From positions 22,607 through 86,606 of the forward strand of contig JAFYHC010000045.1 of NCBI GenBank assembly GCA_017539385.1: a stretch of 64,000 nt of DNA, in the 5' to 3' direction. A model generated the notes under the pieces. The model saw only the letters and a program-made list of their open reading frames with translations. It was not told where the DNA came from and did not search any database. Made by a program: the position numbers and the translations under genes. The first letter of the stretch is position 1. The number at the start of each line of letters is the position of its first letter. Of the stretch, positions 43,722-52,000 are shown piece by piece. This stretch comes from Solobacterium sp. GTDB taxonomy: Bacteria; Bacillota_I; Bacilli_A; Erysipelotrichales; Erysipelotrichaceae.

Positions 43722-44486
43722 TCATGCGGCACGGACGATCTGCTCATACAGACAGTACTCATGCGGTAATGCCGTACGGTTCATATGATAGTGTCCGAAA
43801 AACCAGTACTGGAAGGATACCGTATCATGTATCGTCTGCAGATAGTCGGTCATACGGTCTTTCTGCATCATTCCAAGGACTGCCTGGGTGGATGTCGCTG
43901 CACAGTGTGTAACGATCATGTCCACGCTGTTTTCCACAGCCGCAAGACTTGCCAGTCCCCGTGCATAGATGGATGGGTCCTGTTCGATTTCCTCTTTCCA
44001 CCAATTGATGCCTTCGGTACGAAAGAGATGTCTGCCCTGTTTTTCCAGACGCTTTGCTTTCTGTCTCCAGTTTGGGTCATTGCCATCCAGTATCCCATCG
44101 CTGATATCATGGGAAGATGCTCCGCCAAAGGTGAATATCTTCTTCTCATTAATGGTATACACATAGCCGCGCTTCAGCCACAATACCGAGTCACGCACGA
44201 TTCCGCACGGTGCACCATAGCGCTCTTCTTCCGCCAAAGCGGAAAGGCGCGGGAAACATTCATGGTTGCCATCCACGAAACATGTCGTAAACGGCTTGCG
44301 GTTGAGCCAGTCCATCCAGTAGCGTTCTTCTTTTGTTTCACCCTTCCAGTTCCATACACCGCCGAAATCCCCGCAGATGATCACGACATCGCTTTTATCC
44401 ATTTCTTTCTGTTCTGAGAAAATTTCCGAAGAGAACCGTGTCATATCACCATGGGTATCCCCAGTGATCCAGATACTCTTTGCCAT
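43722..44486 (-). CDS. Calcineurin-like metallophosphoesterase
   Basis: A 254-residue cytoplasmic phosphoesterase with all five metal-site motifs: WITGDTHGD (7-15), IICGDFGG, FVDGNHECF, VTHCA and FFGHYHMN. The GNHE and GHxH boxes are intact, so it should be active with two metal ions. The nearest subtype is the small 'metallophosphoesterase' of unknown substrate, which may act on cyclic nucleotides, Ap4A or phosphoproteins. AGGAGGGA precedes the ATG. It lies 67 bases upstream of the telA gene on the same strand; since telA has a promoter of its own, the two may be only loosely linked. Confidence 0.88.
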   Translation of the reverse strand: MAKSIWITGDTHGDMTRFSSEIFSEQKEMDKSDVVIICGDFGGVWNWKGETKEERYWMDWLNRKPFTTCFVDGNHECFPRLSALAEEERYGAPCGIVRDSVLWLKRGYVYTINEKKIFTFGGASSHDISDGILDGNDPNWRQKAKRLEKQGRHLFRTEGINWWKEEIEQDPSIYARGLASLAAVENSVDMIVTHCAATSTQAVLGMMQKDRMTDYLQTIHDTVSFQYWFFGHYHMNRTALPHEYCLYEQIVRAA

Positions 44487-44554
44487 AGTCCCTCCTTGTA
44501 TGCAGAATAGCCCCTCTATCTGTATTTATGCACATACGGGGGATATTCCCCGTA

Positions 44555-44583
44555 TTGTCGAAGAATTTTATTTGCGCTACACT
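44555..44583 (+). promoter_or_regulatory. Promoter of the cystatin-like lipoprotein gene
   Basis: TTGTCG at 44555-44560 and TACACT at 44578-44583 with a 17-base spacer, about 30 bases before the start codon at 44614. Confidence 0.6.
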
Positions 44584-44613
44584 TAGTTTAATTGACAGAA
44601 ACGGAGAATTCCC

Positions 44614-45327
44614 ATGAAAAAGAATTTGTATGTATACGCAGCAGTTCTGGGCTTATTTGCCTCTGCCTGCTCTTCAAGTACCCCGGCATCTTCCGCCTCA
44701 TCCTCAGCACCGAAGGACACCGTCAGTGAAACAGAACAGACCACAATGAATGAAGGTGTGATCGACGGATGGCAGTTGATGGAAGATGAGACGATTACAC
44801 CGGAAATACAGTCTGCCTTTGATCAGGCAGTCGACGGACTGACCGGTGTCTCCTATACCCCTTATCTGTGTCTTGCAAAACAGATGGTATCCGGCACCAA
44901 CTATGCATTGTTATGCCGCTCGGTAACGGTCACAGCAGAACCGATGGCAGATTATGCAGTCGTCTATGTCTATGAAGATATGAATAAGAAAGCAGAGCTT
45001 CTGGACATCGTACCATTGGAAATCGCAGGTGATGCGGATACCGTCGGCAGATGGGAAGTATCGGAATCTCCGGAAATCTATAACGAGCTCTCTCAGGTCT
45101 TTAACAAAGCCATGGAAGGCTTCACCGGCAGTAATCTTGAACCGGCTGCGTATCTTGGCTGGCAGCTGGTCAGCGGCACCAACTATGCAATACTCTGCCG
45201 CAAGAGCATCGTTGCGCCAGAAGGCAGCACTTCCTGGGCAATCGTAACGGTCTATGAGGATCTCGAAGGCAAAGCCGAAATAAAAGACATCCGGGAATTA
45301 GAGATCCGGATGCCGGATAAGAAGTAA
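44614..45327 (+). CDS. Lipoprotein with two cystatin-like domains
   Basis: A 237-residue lipoprotein. The signal ends in a lipobox FASAC with Cys19, followed by a Ser-rich spacer. Two copies of one 95-residue domain follow: the first has QMVSGTNYALLC (90-101), the second QLVSGTNYAILC (184-195), each after a helix (FDQAVDGLTG, FNKAMEGFTG) and before a strand VVYVYEDMNKKAELLDIVPL or its partner. The order helix, Q-x-V-x-G-x-N-Y, strands is the cystatin pattern, where QxVxG enters the active site of papain-like proteases. It should be anchored on the outer face of the membrane. Protease inhibition is inferred from the motif; many bacterial copies are untested. Single gene, own promoter and terminator. 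Confidence 0.82.
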   Translation: MKKNLYVYAAVLGLFASACSSSTPASSASSSAPKDTVSETEQTTMNEGVIDGWQLMEDETITPEIQSAFDQAVDGLTGVSYTPYLCLAKQMVSGTNYALLCRSVTVTAEPMADYAVVYVYEDMNKKAELLDIVPLEIAGDADTVGRWEVSESPEIYNELSQVFNKAMEGFTGSNLEPAAYLGWQLVSGTNYAILCRKSIVAPEGSTSWAIVTVYEDLEGKAEIKDIRELEIRMPDKK

Positions 45328-45336
45328 GTTTACCGG

Positions 45337-45366
45337 TCCATTCCGAAAGGAATGGATCTTTTATTT
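45337..45366 (+). terminator. Rho-independent terminator after the lipoprotein gene
   Basis: Stem TCCATTCC / GGAATGGA with a GAAA loop, then TCTTTTATTT. It overlaps the last codons of the convergent sulfatase-like gene. Confidence 0.85.
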
Positions 45367-47424
45367 ATGTTCTCCGTCAAAGCGTTCAATTGGGAGGATC
45401 TCCATGTTTTCGAGATCTCTTGCCTTGCCATGGAACTTATAAACGGAGAATTCCTTGGTCATGACCCAGACATTATCCTGATACAATTGGGCACCAAGAA
45501 CACGGGTGGCTGTATGCAGGCGCTCTGTGTTATCTGCCATCGTAACTTCGTCCGCTGCTTTTCCATAGTCCTCTGTCATCTGGTCCTCTTCCAGCATGCT
45601 TTTTGCAATGCTGGCACGGACATTCTGGAATGTGATCGGTGCTTCGCTTGTCACCAGCGCATCATGTGCTTCCTGCGGCTTCTTGATCAATACAGCGGGA
45701 TTCTGATACAGCTCTGTGCCGCCATGGTCAGCTGTGATAATAAACGTGCAGTCATCGTAAAGACCCAGTGCTTTCAGCTTTGCCATGTAATCGAAGATAA
45801 TGCGGAAAGCACCTCTCACCTGTATTTCCTTGGCTTCCGGTTCTTCGGAATCCGGAATGCGGTTTCCCTGCTCATCCATGCAGGACGGTCCATGGGCACC
45901 ATACATATGATAGAAGACAAACTGACCTCCCTTTACCGTTGCCTGCAGTTCATGCGTATCAAAGTCGATGCGCATCTGCGGATCATCCCATGTAAACATC
46001 TCCGCCGTATTGTCTTTTGCCATTGCATATTCATTGAAGATGGAACTGTTGGAGATCCAGAAATTCTTCTTCATCGGCATCGGTGATGCATAGAATGCGG
46101 CCAGTTTGTAGAGATTCTGGGCAAATGCCGGTTCATCCGATATGACATAGTGATTGACCTGCTCAATGTTGGCAATATTCTCTATGTCTGCCATACTGAT
46201 CAGCTGATACGACGTATACAGTTTGACCGTATTGCCTGCCGCGGTCATATCACGGAACAGATGCGACTGCTCATAGGCTTCCTGATAATACACACTGCGC
46301 AGCCGGTCGGACATATAATACCGGCCGGTGAACAGCAGCGGTACCCCCAGCATTGTCGGTGCACCGCCTCCGACGCAGTCATTGTAATAGGTGAAGTCTT
46401 TCAGCTCTGAAACATATTGTGGATTTGCGGCAATATAGTCTTCAAACCATAGGCCGTCCAGCGCATCGACCAGGAATACGATCGTATTTTTGGAAGAAGA
46501 GATCTCCCACTCTCCGTTCTTTGTGACATAGGCATCCGACCGGATCACTTTCTTCGTACTTGCCTGCATATAGAACAATGAAACCGCCTGTACACCGCAC
46601 AGAAACACGCACAGCCCTGTACGCACCATCTTCGTGATTCCCGTCTTCTTATAGATAAAATACAGCGGCACCAGCAGGATGATCACCCATGCCAGTACGC
46701 TTATGGCACTGTTTCCGGCATATTTTTCCCATTGTATGGCAGAACCGTTCAGCAGGGAAAAATGCGGATTGAGGAAATTCCCCTGGATGTAACACCCCAG
46801 TCCAATACTGAAAAGAATGGATGAGAGTCCCAGATAGATCTTTTCCGGAAATACCGGCAATACCAGTTCTGCCAGCAGGATCGCTTCACTGGAATATGCC
46901 AGCAGGATCGGCAGGATGTTTGACCGGTAATCATACAGGAATTCATTCACATTGCCCAGATACAATGACGATGGCATGAATATGCCGAATGTCACTGCAA
47001 ATAATGCCGCAATGGGCAGAATATCCCCCACACGCATCGACCAGGTCATATGGTGCGTTGTTTCTTCTTTTACCGGTTCATCGGCTTTGATATGTTCCAA
47101 TTGACTGCGTATCTCCTGAGGCATTTGCGATTCATCCTGCCCCGGCTTCAGAAACAGAAGTGCACTGTCTTCGTAAGTCTTATATTTCTTATCGGCAGAA
47201 CTGTTCTTCAGGATCTTTCTGCGTGCTCTTCGAAACAGAACACTGAGCAGTGTTCCGGACGCGATCAATATGCCCGCAACAGCCTGTATGGCATATGTCA
47301 TGACAGAGGGATCGATATATGCATGTACAGGCAGGCATTGGCTCAATAACAGCCCCAGAGGCAATAGCACCCACTGTGCCGCATAATACACAGCGCACTG
47401 TTTCATCTTTGATTTGTGATTCAT
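45361..47424 (-). CDS. Membrane-bound sulfatase-like hydrolase/transferase
   Basis: A 687-residue protein. Several membrane helices occupy the first 300 residues, two near the start and a block of four or five at about 135-300. The extracytoplasmic C-terminal part is an alkaline phosphatase/sulfatase fold: NTIVFLVDALDGLW with metal Asp residues, GGAPTMLGVPLLFTG, whose Thr is the likely nucleophile as in lipoteichoic acid synthase, and FIITADHGGTEL with the last metal ligands. This is the layout of phosphoglycerol or phosphoethanolamine transferases of envelope polymers. It follows the AlgX-like and MBOAT genes in one operon, so it probably modifies the same extracellular glycopolymer. The donor is unknown. 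Confidence 0.82.
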   Translation of the reverse strand: MNHKSKMKQCAVYYAAQWVLLPLGLLLSQCLPVHAYIDPSVMTYAIQAVAGILIASGTLLSVLFRRARRKILKNSSADKKYKTYEDSALLFLKPGQDESQMPQEIRSQLEHIKADEPVKEETTHHMTWSMRVGDILPIAALFAVTFGIFMPSSLYLGNVNEFLYDYRSNILPILLAYSSEAILLAELVLPVFPEKIYLGLSSILFSIGLGCYIQGNFLNPHFSLLNGSAIQWEKYAGNSAISVLAWVIILLVPLYFIYKKTGITKMVRTGLCVFLCGVQAVSLFYMQASTKKVIRSDAYVTKNGEWEISSSKNTIVFLVDALDGLWFEDYIAANPQYVSELKDFTYYNDCVGGGAPTMLGVPLLFTGRYYMSDRLRSVYYQEAYEQSHLFRDMTAAGNTVKLYTSYQLISMADIENIANIEQVNHYVISDEPAFAQNLYKLAAFYASPMPMKKNFWISNSSIFNEYAMAKDNTAEMFTWDDPQMRIDFDTHELQATVKGGQFVFYHMYGAHGPSCMDEQGNRIPDSEEPEAKEIQVRGAFRIIFDYMAKLKALGLYDDCTFIITADHGGTELYQNPAVLIKKPQEAHDALVTSEAPITFQNVRASIAKSMLEEDQMTEDYGKAADEVTMADNTERLHTATRVLGAQLYQDNVWVMTKEFSVYKFHGKARDLENMEILPIERFDGEHK

Positions 47425-47441
47425 ACTGTTGTTTCCTTTTT

Positions 47442-49010
47442 CTACTGTGCTTTGACGATTTCCATCTCACGGATGGCAAGAGAAAGCGGACGGATATCCA
47501 CACTGTCTTTGTTTTCAAACGGGGAAATGGCATCCGGATATTCCAGACGGAAAGAGAGGCCATGTACAGCCGGCATCACAAACGGTATTTCCAATTCCTG
47601 CTTTCCTTCCACGATTCCTTCGTATACCTTCTGCCGGTTGATACGGACAATGACACGCTGCCTGTCACCATAGGCATCTTCTGTACGAATATGCATGCAT
47701 AATGGTGTCCCTTCCGGCACATCCATCGTCATATACAGCGTGCTGCGTGCACCAACCGTCCATGTATACGGCTCATCCGGAGCGCTCATGCCATTGAGGA
47801 CATACTGCAGGGAATTGTTGTCTTCCCCATAGAAGCGGATCACAGTCCCCGGTTCATATGCCTGTGCATGCAGATACTGCGCTGCTGAAACGACACCGGC
47901 ATAACGGATTTGCGACTCTCTTTCAGCCTGTTCAAACAAAACAAGATCCGGATCGTATTCCTCCACCATATGAAGGAAATTCCTGTCTGCGACCGCTGCC
48001 CCGTTATACATGACAACGGTATGGAATGCACTGCACAGCCCCTGCAGAATCATCGAGTCATGAATATAGCTGTCCCCCAGGATCAGCAGTGTATCTTCAT
48101 TATCCGCAGCCGGATTTTCAATATACCGGATATGATGCGCATAGATATCCGCCGGCATATAGGTCAGCTTCTGCGGCATATCCCGCCACGTGACATTCTT
48201 CACGGAAAACGCTTCCGTCATCTCTTCCCGGTGGATCGATTCAAAGAATGTCTTCCCGGTATCGATCGGTGTCAGATCAAAATCGTTTTCCTGCAGGATC
48301 CGGTATTGTTTTTGTGTGACAGTACAGATGTTTTTCATCAGTTCCTGATACGCAATAAAGGATCCGCGCATAGTCCAGTGCCACGGATCACTCCACTCCG
48401 GATAGACCATATATTTTTCTTTTGCCTGCTTCAGCAGCTGCATCAGAGATACCACCGGTACATCCGTCTTCTGCTTTACTGCCTCTTCCACCTGCTGTGT
48501 GCGGCTGACATCCCCAAATACCTGGATCGTATCAGGATACTGTTCCGGATAGATGGTCTGTTTATCCCAGCACTGCATGAAGAGCATCGGTATCCCCCGT
48601 GCCGAGAGATACGTATATACCGTCTGATAGGCATCAGCGATGCTGTCCAGCTGTTCTTCTGTATAGAGATTGCGGTGCTGCAGATCCGCGAGATCCTGAT
48701 ACGGTGCCAGTACACCGTTCGTCCCCAGCGGCATATCTTTCAGCTGATGAAACAGATAATACTGGATCTTTCCATCCGTCCGTGCAAGCGCCGCCCGCAT
48801 GCCAATGCTGTCATTAAACCAGTTTTCAAAGTCTCTTTTGAAATTCGTATTCTTCGTCCCGTCATCGTTATACAGTTTTGCCGGATTTGCCAGTGCCCTG
48901 TTTTCTGTTTTGGATACTCTCCCCGGTTGGAAATTGATCCGTACTGCCGGCAGACTTAATCCAATCAGAAAGATCATACAGAATACGATCGATTCGATTC
49001 TCTTGTACAT
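47442..49010 (-). CDS. AlgX/AlgJ-like SGNH hydrolase-fold protein (DHHW family)
   Basis: A 522-residue exported protein with an N-terminal signal anchor (ESIVFCMIFLIGLSLPAVRI). TENRALANPAKL and a later FENWFNDSIGMR are usual early marks of the family. The SGNH-like site is split: DPWHWTMRGS carries the His, and LLILGDSYIHDSM carries the Ser of GDS. Partners of this type finish polysaccharide O-acetylation outside the cell, taking acyl groups moved by the MBOAT protein. A C-terminal beta domain (about 400-522, YTWTVGARSTLYMTMDVPEG) may bind carbohydrate. AAGGAG stands before the ATG. Its gene lies 15 bases after the MBOAT gene, so transfer to the same polymer is likely. Confidence 0.83.
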   Translation of the reverse strand: MYKRIESIVFCMIFLIGLSLPAVRINFQPGRVSKTENRALANPAKLYNDDGTKNTNFKRDFENWFNDSIGMRAALARTDGKIQYYLFHQLKDMPLGTNGVLAPYQDLADLQHRNLYTEEQLDSIADAYQTVYTYLSARGIPMLFMQCWDKQTIYPEQYPDTIQVFGDVSRTQQVEEAVKQKTDVPVVSLMQLLKQAKEKYMVYPEWSDPWHWTMRGSFIAYQELMKNICTVTQKQYRILQENDFDLTPIDTGKTFFESIHREEMTEAFSVKNVTWRDMPQKLTYMPADIYAHHIRYIENPAADNEDTLLILGDSYIHDSMILQGLCSAFHTVVMYNGAAVADRNFLHMVEEYDPDLVLFEQAERESQIRYAGVVSAAQYLHAQAYEPGTVIRFYGEDNNSLQYVLNGMSAPDEPYTWTVGARSTLYMTMDVPEGTPLCMHIRTEDAYGDRQRVIVRINRQKVYEGIVEGKQELEIPFVMPAVHGLSFRLEYPDAISPFENKDSVDIRPLSLAIREMEIVKAQ

Positions 49011-49025
49011 ATGCTCTCCTTTTCA

Positions 49026-50441
49026 TCAGAACTGGAAATAGATAAATGTGTTGTAGGTTCCCATGACGATCCGCATCAGTGCCGCAAGCAGCAGAAGCAG
49101 ACATACAAGATGATGCAGTGTCGTATATGTTTCTTCCCGCATGTTTTCTTTCAGCTTCTTTGACAGCTTCTGCGGCAGCCCTGCCGCAAACAGCAGTCCC
49201 GTCACCAGTACAAATACATTCCACCGGTTCAGAAACCATGCGGCGGATAGTCCGGACGGCAGACCACTCCTATGTCCAAACATTGCGCCAAGATACTGAT
49301 AAGCAGCAGGCAGATCCGGTGCCCGGAACAATACCCATGCAAAATTCACTGCCAGCAATACATAGAGATGGGACAGCAGCGGACTTCCTGCACCGGTTTT
49401 CCCCTGCTTCTTTGCCCGCACACGGAACCAGCGTTCCACAATGACAAAGACCCCATGGATCATTCCCCATAATATGAAATTCCATGATGCACCATGCCAG
49501 ATGCCGGTCACCAGGAAGACAATGGCGGTATTGCGGTAAACATGTCTGCGGTTGCCTCCGAGCGGTATATAGATATACTCACGGAACCAGCTTCCCAGCG
49601 TCATATGCCATCTCCGCCAGAATTCCCCGATGCTTTGGGACAGATACGGCAGATCAAAGTTTTCTGCCAGATGCAGACCAAGCATATTGCCAATGCCAAT
49701 TGCCATGTGGCTGTAGCCGGCAAAGTCAAAATACAACTGCAGTGAATAGGCAATACTTCCAAGCCACGCAACAGCCGCAGTATGACTGCCGGGACCGGCT
49801 TCCCAGATCGAATCCACCAGCAGTCCCAGTGAATTTGCCAGTACTGCCTTCTCTGCCAGTCCATAGCAGAACCGTTCAATGCCATGCACAAAGTCATCCA
49901 ATACGATTTCCCGGGAAACAAGATCTTTCTGTATATTTGCATACCGGTCGATCGGACCGGACATGATCTCCGGAAACATGATGATATACAGCAGTACATA
50001 CAGGAGATTCTTTTCTGCCGGCATCTTTCCCATGTATACGTCTGATACATAGGAAATGCTTTTAAAGGTAAAGAAGGAAACACCTATTGGCAATACTGCC
50101 GTTAACAGCGGCACCTGCGTACCAAACAGCTGGTTGATGCTTTCTGCCGCAAAATTGAAATACTTATACACAAACAGCACGGCACACTGCACCAGCACCG
50201 TCATGATCAGGATGGCTTTTCGAGTGGATCTGCTTTGTGCTCTTTCCATTGTCAAAGCACCGCCATAGCTGACAATGACCACAAACGCAAGCAATACCAG
50301 ATAGTTCGGCTGTGCCCATGCATAGAAAAAAATGCTCGCAGCCGCCAGCCACAGGTTTCTATATTTTTTCTGCAGCAGCAGATCTACCAGCACAACGACC
50401 GGAAGAAAACCCAGTACAAACAATAACGAACTAAAATTCAT
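49026..50441 (-). CDS. MBOAT-family O-acyltransferase (AlgI/DltB/PatA type)
   Basis: A 471-residue polytopic membrane protein with about ten helices. Family features are IGVSFFTFKSISYVSDVYMG, IMFPEIMSGPIDRY, YFDFAGYSHMAIGIGNMLGL, IGEFWRRWHMTLGSWFREYI and IPLGGNRRHVYRN, then LVTGIWHGASWNFILWGMIH, in which the His in WHG is the catalytic residue. It moves acyl groups, mostly acetyl, across the membrane for attachment to an extracellular polysaccharide. The ATG at 50441 has GAGAGGAC in front; an earlier in-frame start at 50465 lacks a site. It is the first large gene of the envelope operon, followed by the AlgX-like acceptor enzyme. Confidence 0.93.
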   Translation of the reverse strand: MNFSSLLFVLGFLPVVVLVDLLLQKKYRNLWLAAASIFFYAWAQPNYLVLLAFVVIVSYGGALTMERAQSRSTRKAILIMTVLVQCAVLFVYKYFNFAAESINQLFGTQVPLLTAVLPIGVSFFTFKSISYVSDVYMGKMPAEKNLLYVLLYIIMFPEIMSGPIDRYANIQKDLVSREIVLDDFVHGIERFCYGLAEKAVLANSLGLLVDSIWEAGPGSHTAAVAWLGSIAYSLQLYFDFAGYSHMAIGIGNMLGLHLAENFDLPYLSQSIGEFWRRWHMTLGSWFREYIYIPLGGNRRHVYRNTAIVFLVTGIWHGASWNFILWGMIHGVFVIVERWFRVRAKKQGKTGAGSPLLSHLYVLLAVNFAWVLFRAPDLPAAYQYLGAMFGHRSGLPSGLSAAWFLNRWNVFVLVTGLLFAAGLPQKLSKKLKENMREETYTTLHHLVCLLLLLAALMRIVMGTYNTFIYFQF

Positions 50442-50504
50442 GTCCTCTCTCCGTCTCTTCCTCACTCATACAAAAAAAGCGCTGTGTTCAGCACGAAAAC
50501 AGCG

Positions 50505-50672
50505 TCAGAACAATCCGGCATACACCCAATTGCGGCTGATCAGACCAGCAGTCAGAATGATAAAAAGCAGCAGTAATACAAACAAAAGCGTATTCTTCTT
50601 CTCCCTGCTGTACAGAAAGTACATGAATATAAACTCTGCCACCAATACAAATTCAAGAATAAACGCCAGCAT
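50505..50672 (-). CDS. Small two-helix membrane protein before the MBOAT gene
   Basis: A 55-residue protein, MLAFILEFVLVAEFIFMYFL then a charged turn YSREKKN and a second helix TLLFVLLLLFIILTAGLI. The ATG at 50672 has AAGGGAAG seven to eight bases before. It lies 63 bases upstream of the MBOAT start on the same strand. Small membrane proteins often accompany AlgI/DltB-type acyltransferases (for example DltX beside DltB), but this one does not carry the DltX C-terminal motif. Possibly an MBOAT partner. A chance ORF remains possible. Confidence 0.5.
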   Translation of the reverse strand: MLAFILEFVLVAEFIFMYFLYSREKKNTLLFVLLLLFIILTAGLISRNWVYAGLF

Positions 50673-50753
50673 ACAACTTCCCTTCATCCGCAACGCACAT
50701 GGTAGCAGGCACCAAAAGGTAAGCTGTAGTTGAAAAAGTCACTCCCCGGACGG

Positions 50754-50784
50754 CAAAACAGCATCCCCTCGGGGGGGATGCTGT
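50754..50784 (-). terminator. Terminator of the membrane kinase operon
   Basis: An 11-base stem ACAGCATCCCC / GGGGATGCTGT (50758-50768 and 50774-50784); on the minus strand it runs into TTTTG. It lies five bases after the stop of the kinase partner gene. Confidence 0.75.
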
Positions 50785-50788
50785 CAAT

Positions 50789-51988
50789 TTACACGGTATG
50801 TTTCTGAAACGACATCTCCAGAACATCCGTATACGTGCAGATCGGATCTTCTGTTAAAAGACACATCATGATGAATGCTTCATATGGATTAGGGGTATAA
50901 AGTTCTTCCAGATAGCAGTCTTCCAGAATACGATTGGTATATTCCTGGAATTGGAACAGACGTTCCTTCGGATCCAGTTCATACATTCTGGCATATACAA
51001 TAAAACTCAGTGTAATCAGATCAAACCGGTCCACCGGTACTTTCTGATTCAGCAGATCACGGAAATGCTGGCGGCTGAATGAATGACCGGCAAATGCATG
51101 AAACAGCGTAGAATTCTTAAACGCAGTCTTATTATTGGACTGTGATTTCGGTGCCGCAGCCAGCAGTACATTTTCAAAGTCTGCCGGAGTCACATCCTCA
51201 TACGTATAGACTTTCTGCATCTCGCCTTCTGCTTTTTCCTCTTCGTTTTCGTTTTTGATCTGTGCTATGACCTTTGCGGCTTCCCGGTACAGGTTTGTAA
51301 AATTATCCCAGAGCGTTTTGCTGAAGACCGTCTGTCCTTCCAGACTTTTCAGCCTTGCAAGCACACGCAGTAACGATGCATCATCTTTGATGCCATACAC
51401 AGTATCCCGCAGATTCGCAGTCGCTTCATTATATAACTCGTGCAGGTCTGTCGGATTCGGTGTCAATTCTTTATATTGCCGATACAGATCACGGAACCGG
51501 GCATGGGGATACCCGAACCGATAGCAGTACAGACAGATGACTTCTACCGGATCTTTTGCATTTAATCCCTGTTCGCGAATTCCTTTCTTAAGCATCTCAT
51601 TCACATCGTTTTCCGACATGCGAAGACCAAATCCCAGGATCAATACGACCTCTCTGCGCACCGTCTGCTGCTGCAGCCACTTCCGTATACGCGAAGACAC
51701 TGAGCCAGCCGAAGGAAACAGGGAATGCGGTGTATACGTATCTGAAAAACTATCCCGGATCATACGATAGTATTCATCATCCGAGATCTCATCGAACGGT
51801 TCCTCACTCTGCGATACCCTGTAAACATAGCGTTTCAGATAATCAGAAAAAGGTCTGTTATGAAGAATATTCTTTTCCAGTGCCCCGTAGATCATCTCCG
51901 CATCATGTGTCTGAAAGAATTCATCATCCACGATGTCATACAGGATATCCCAGTCACGATCCGTAAAATTTGTTCCTGTATTGTTCAT
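50789..51988 (-). CDS. Conserved partner of a Ser/Thr kinase, unknown function
   Basis: A 399-residue soluble helical protein. I recall similar anaerobe proteins of this length beside kinase genes, but no function. Marks are REVVLILGFGLRMSENDVNE and ICLYCYRFGYPHARFRDLYR in the first half, then KNSTLFHAFAGHSFSRQHFR, PVDRFDLITLSFIVYA and the end ELYTPNPYEAFIMMCLLTED. The region with SENDVNEMLKKGIREQGLN suggests a helix-turn-helix-like or sigma-like fold, not proven. AAAGGAAT supports the start. The gene follows the kinase gene after 12 bases, so it is very likely a target or partner of that kinase. Confidence 0.72.
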   Translation of the reverse strand: MNNTGTNFTDRDWDILYDIVDDEFFQTHDAEMIYGALEKNILHNRPFSDYLKRYVYRVSQSEEPFDEISDDEYYRMIRDSFSDTYTPHSLFPSAGSVSSRIRKWLQQQTVRREVVLILGFGLRMSENDVNEMLKKGIREQGLNAKDPVEVICLYCYRFGYPHARFRDLYRQYKELTPNPTDLHELYNEATANLRDTVYGIKDDASLLRVLARLKSLEGQTVFSKTLWDNFTNLYREAAKVIAQIKNENEEEKAEGEMQKVYTYEDVTPADFENVLLAAAPKSQSNNKTAFKNSTLFHAFAGHSFSRQHFRDLLNQKVPVDRFDLITLSFIVYARMYELDPKERLFQFQEYTNRILEDCYLEELYTPNPYEAFIMMCLLTEDPICTYTDVLEMSFQKHTV

Positions 51989-52000
51989 ATCATTCCTTTC

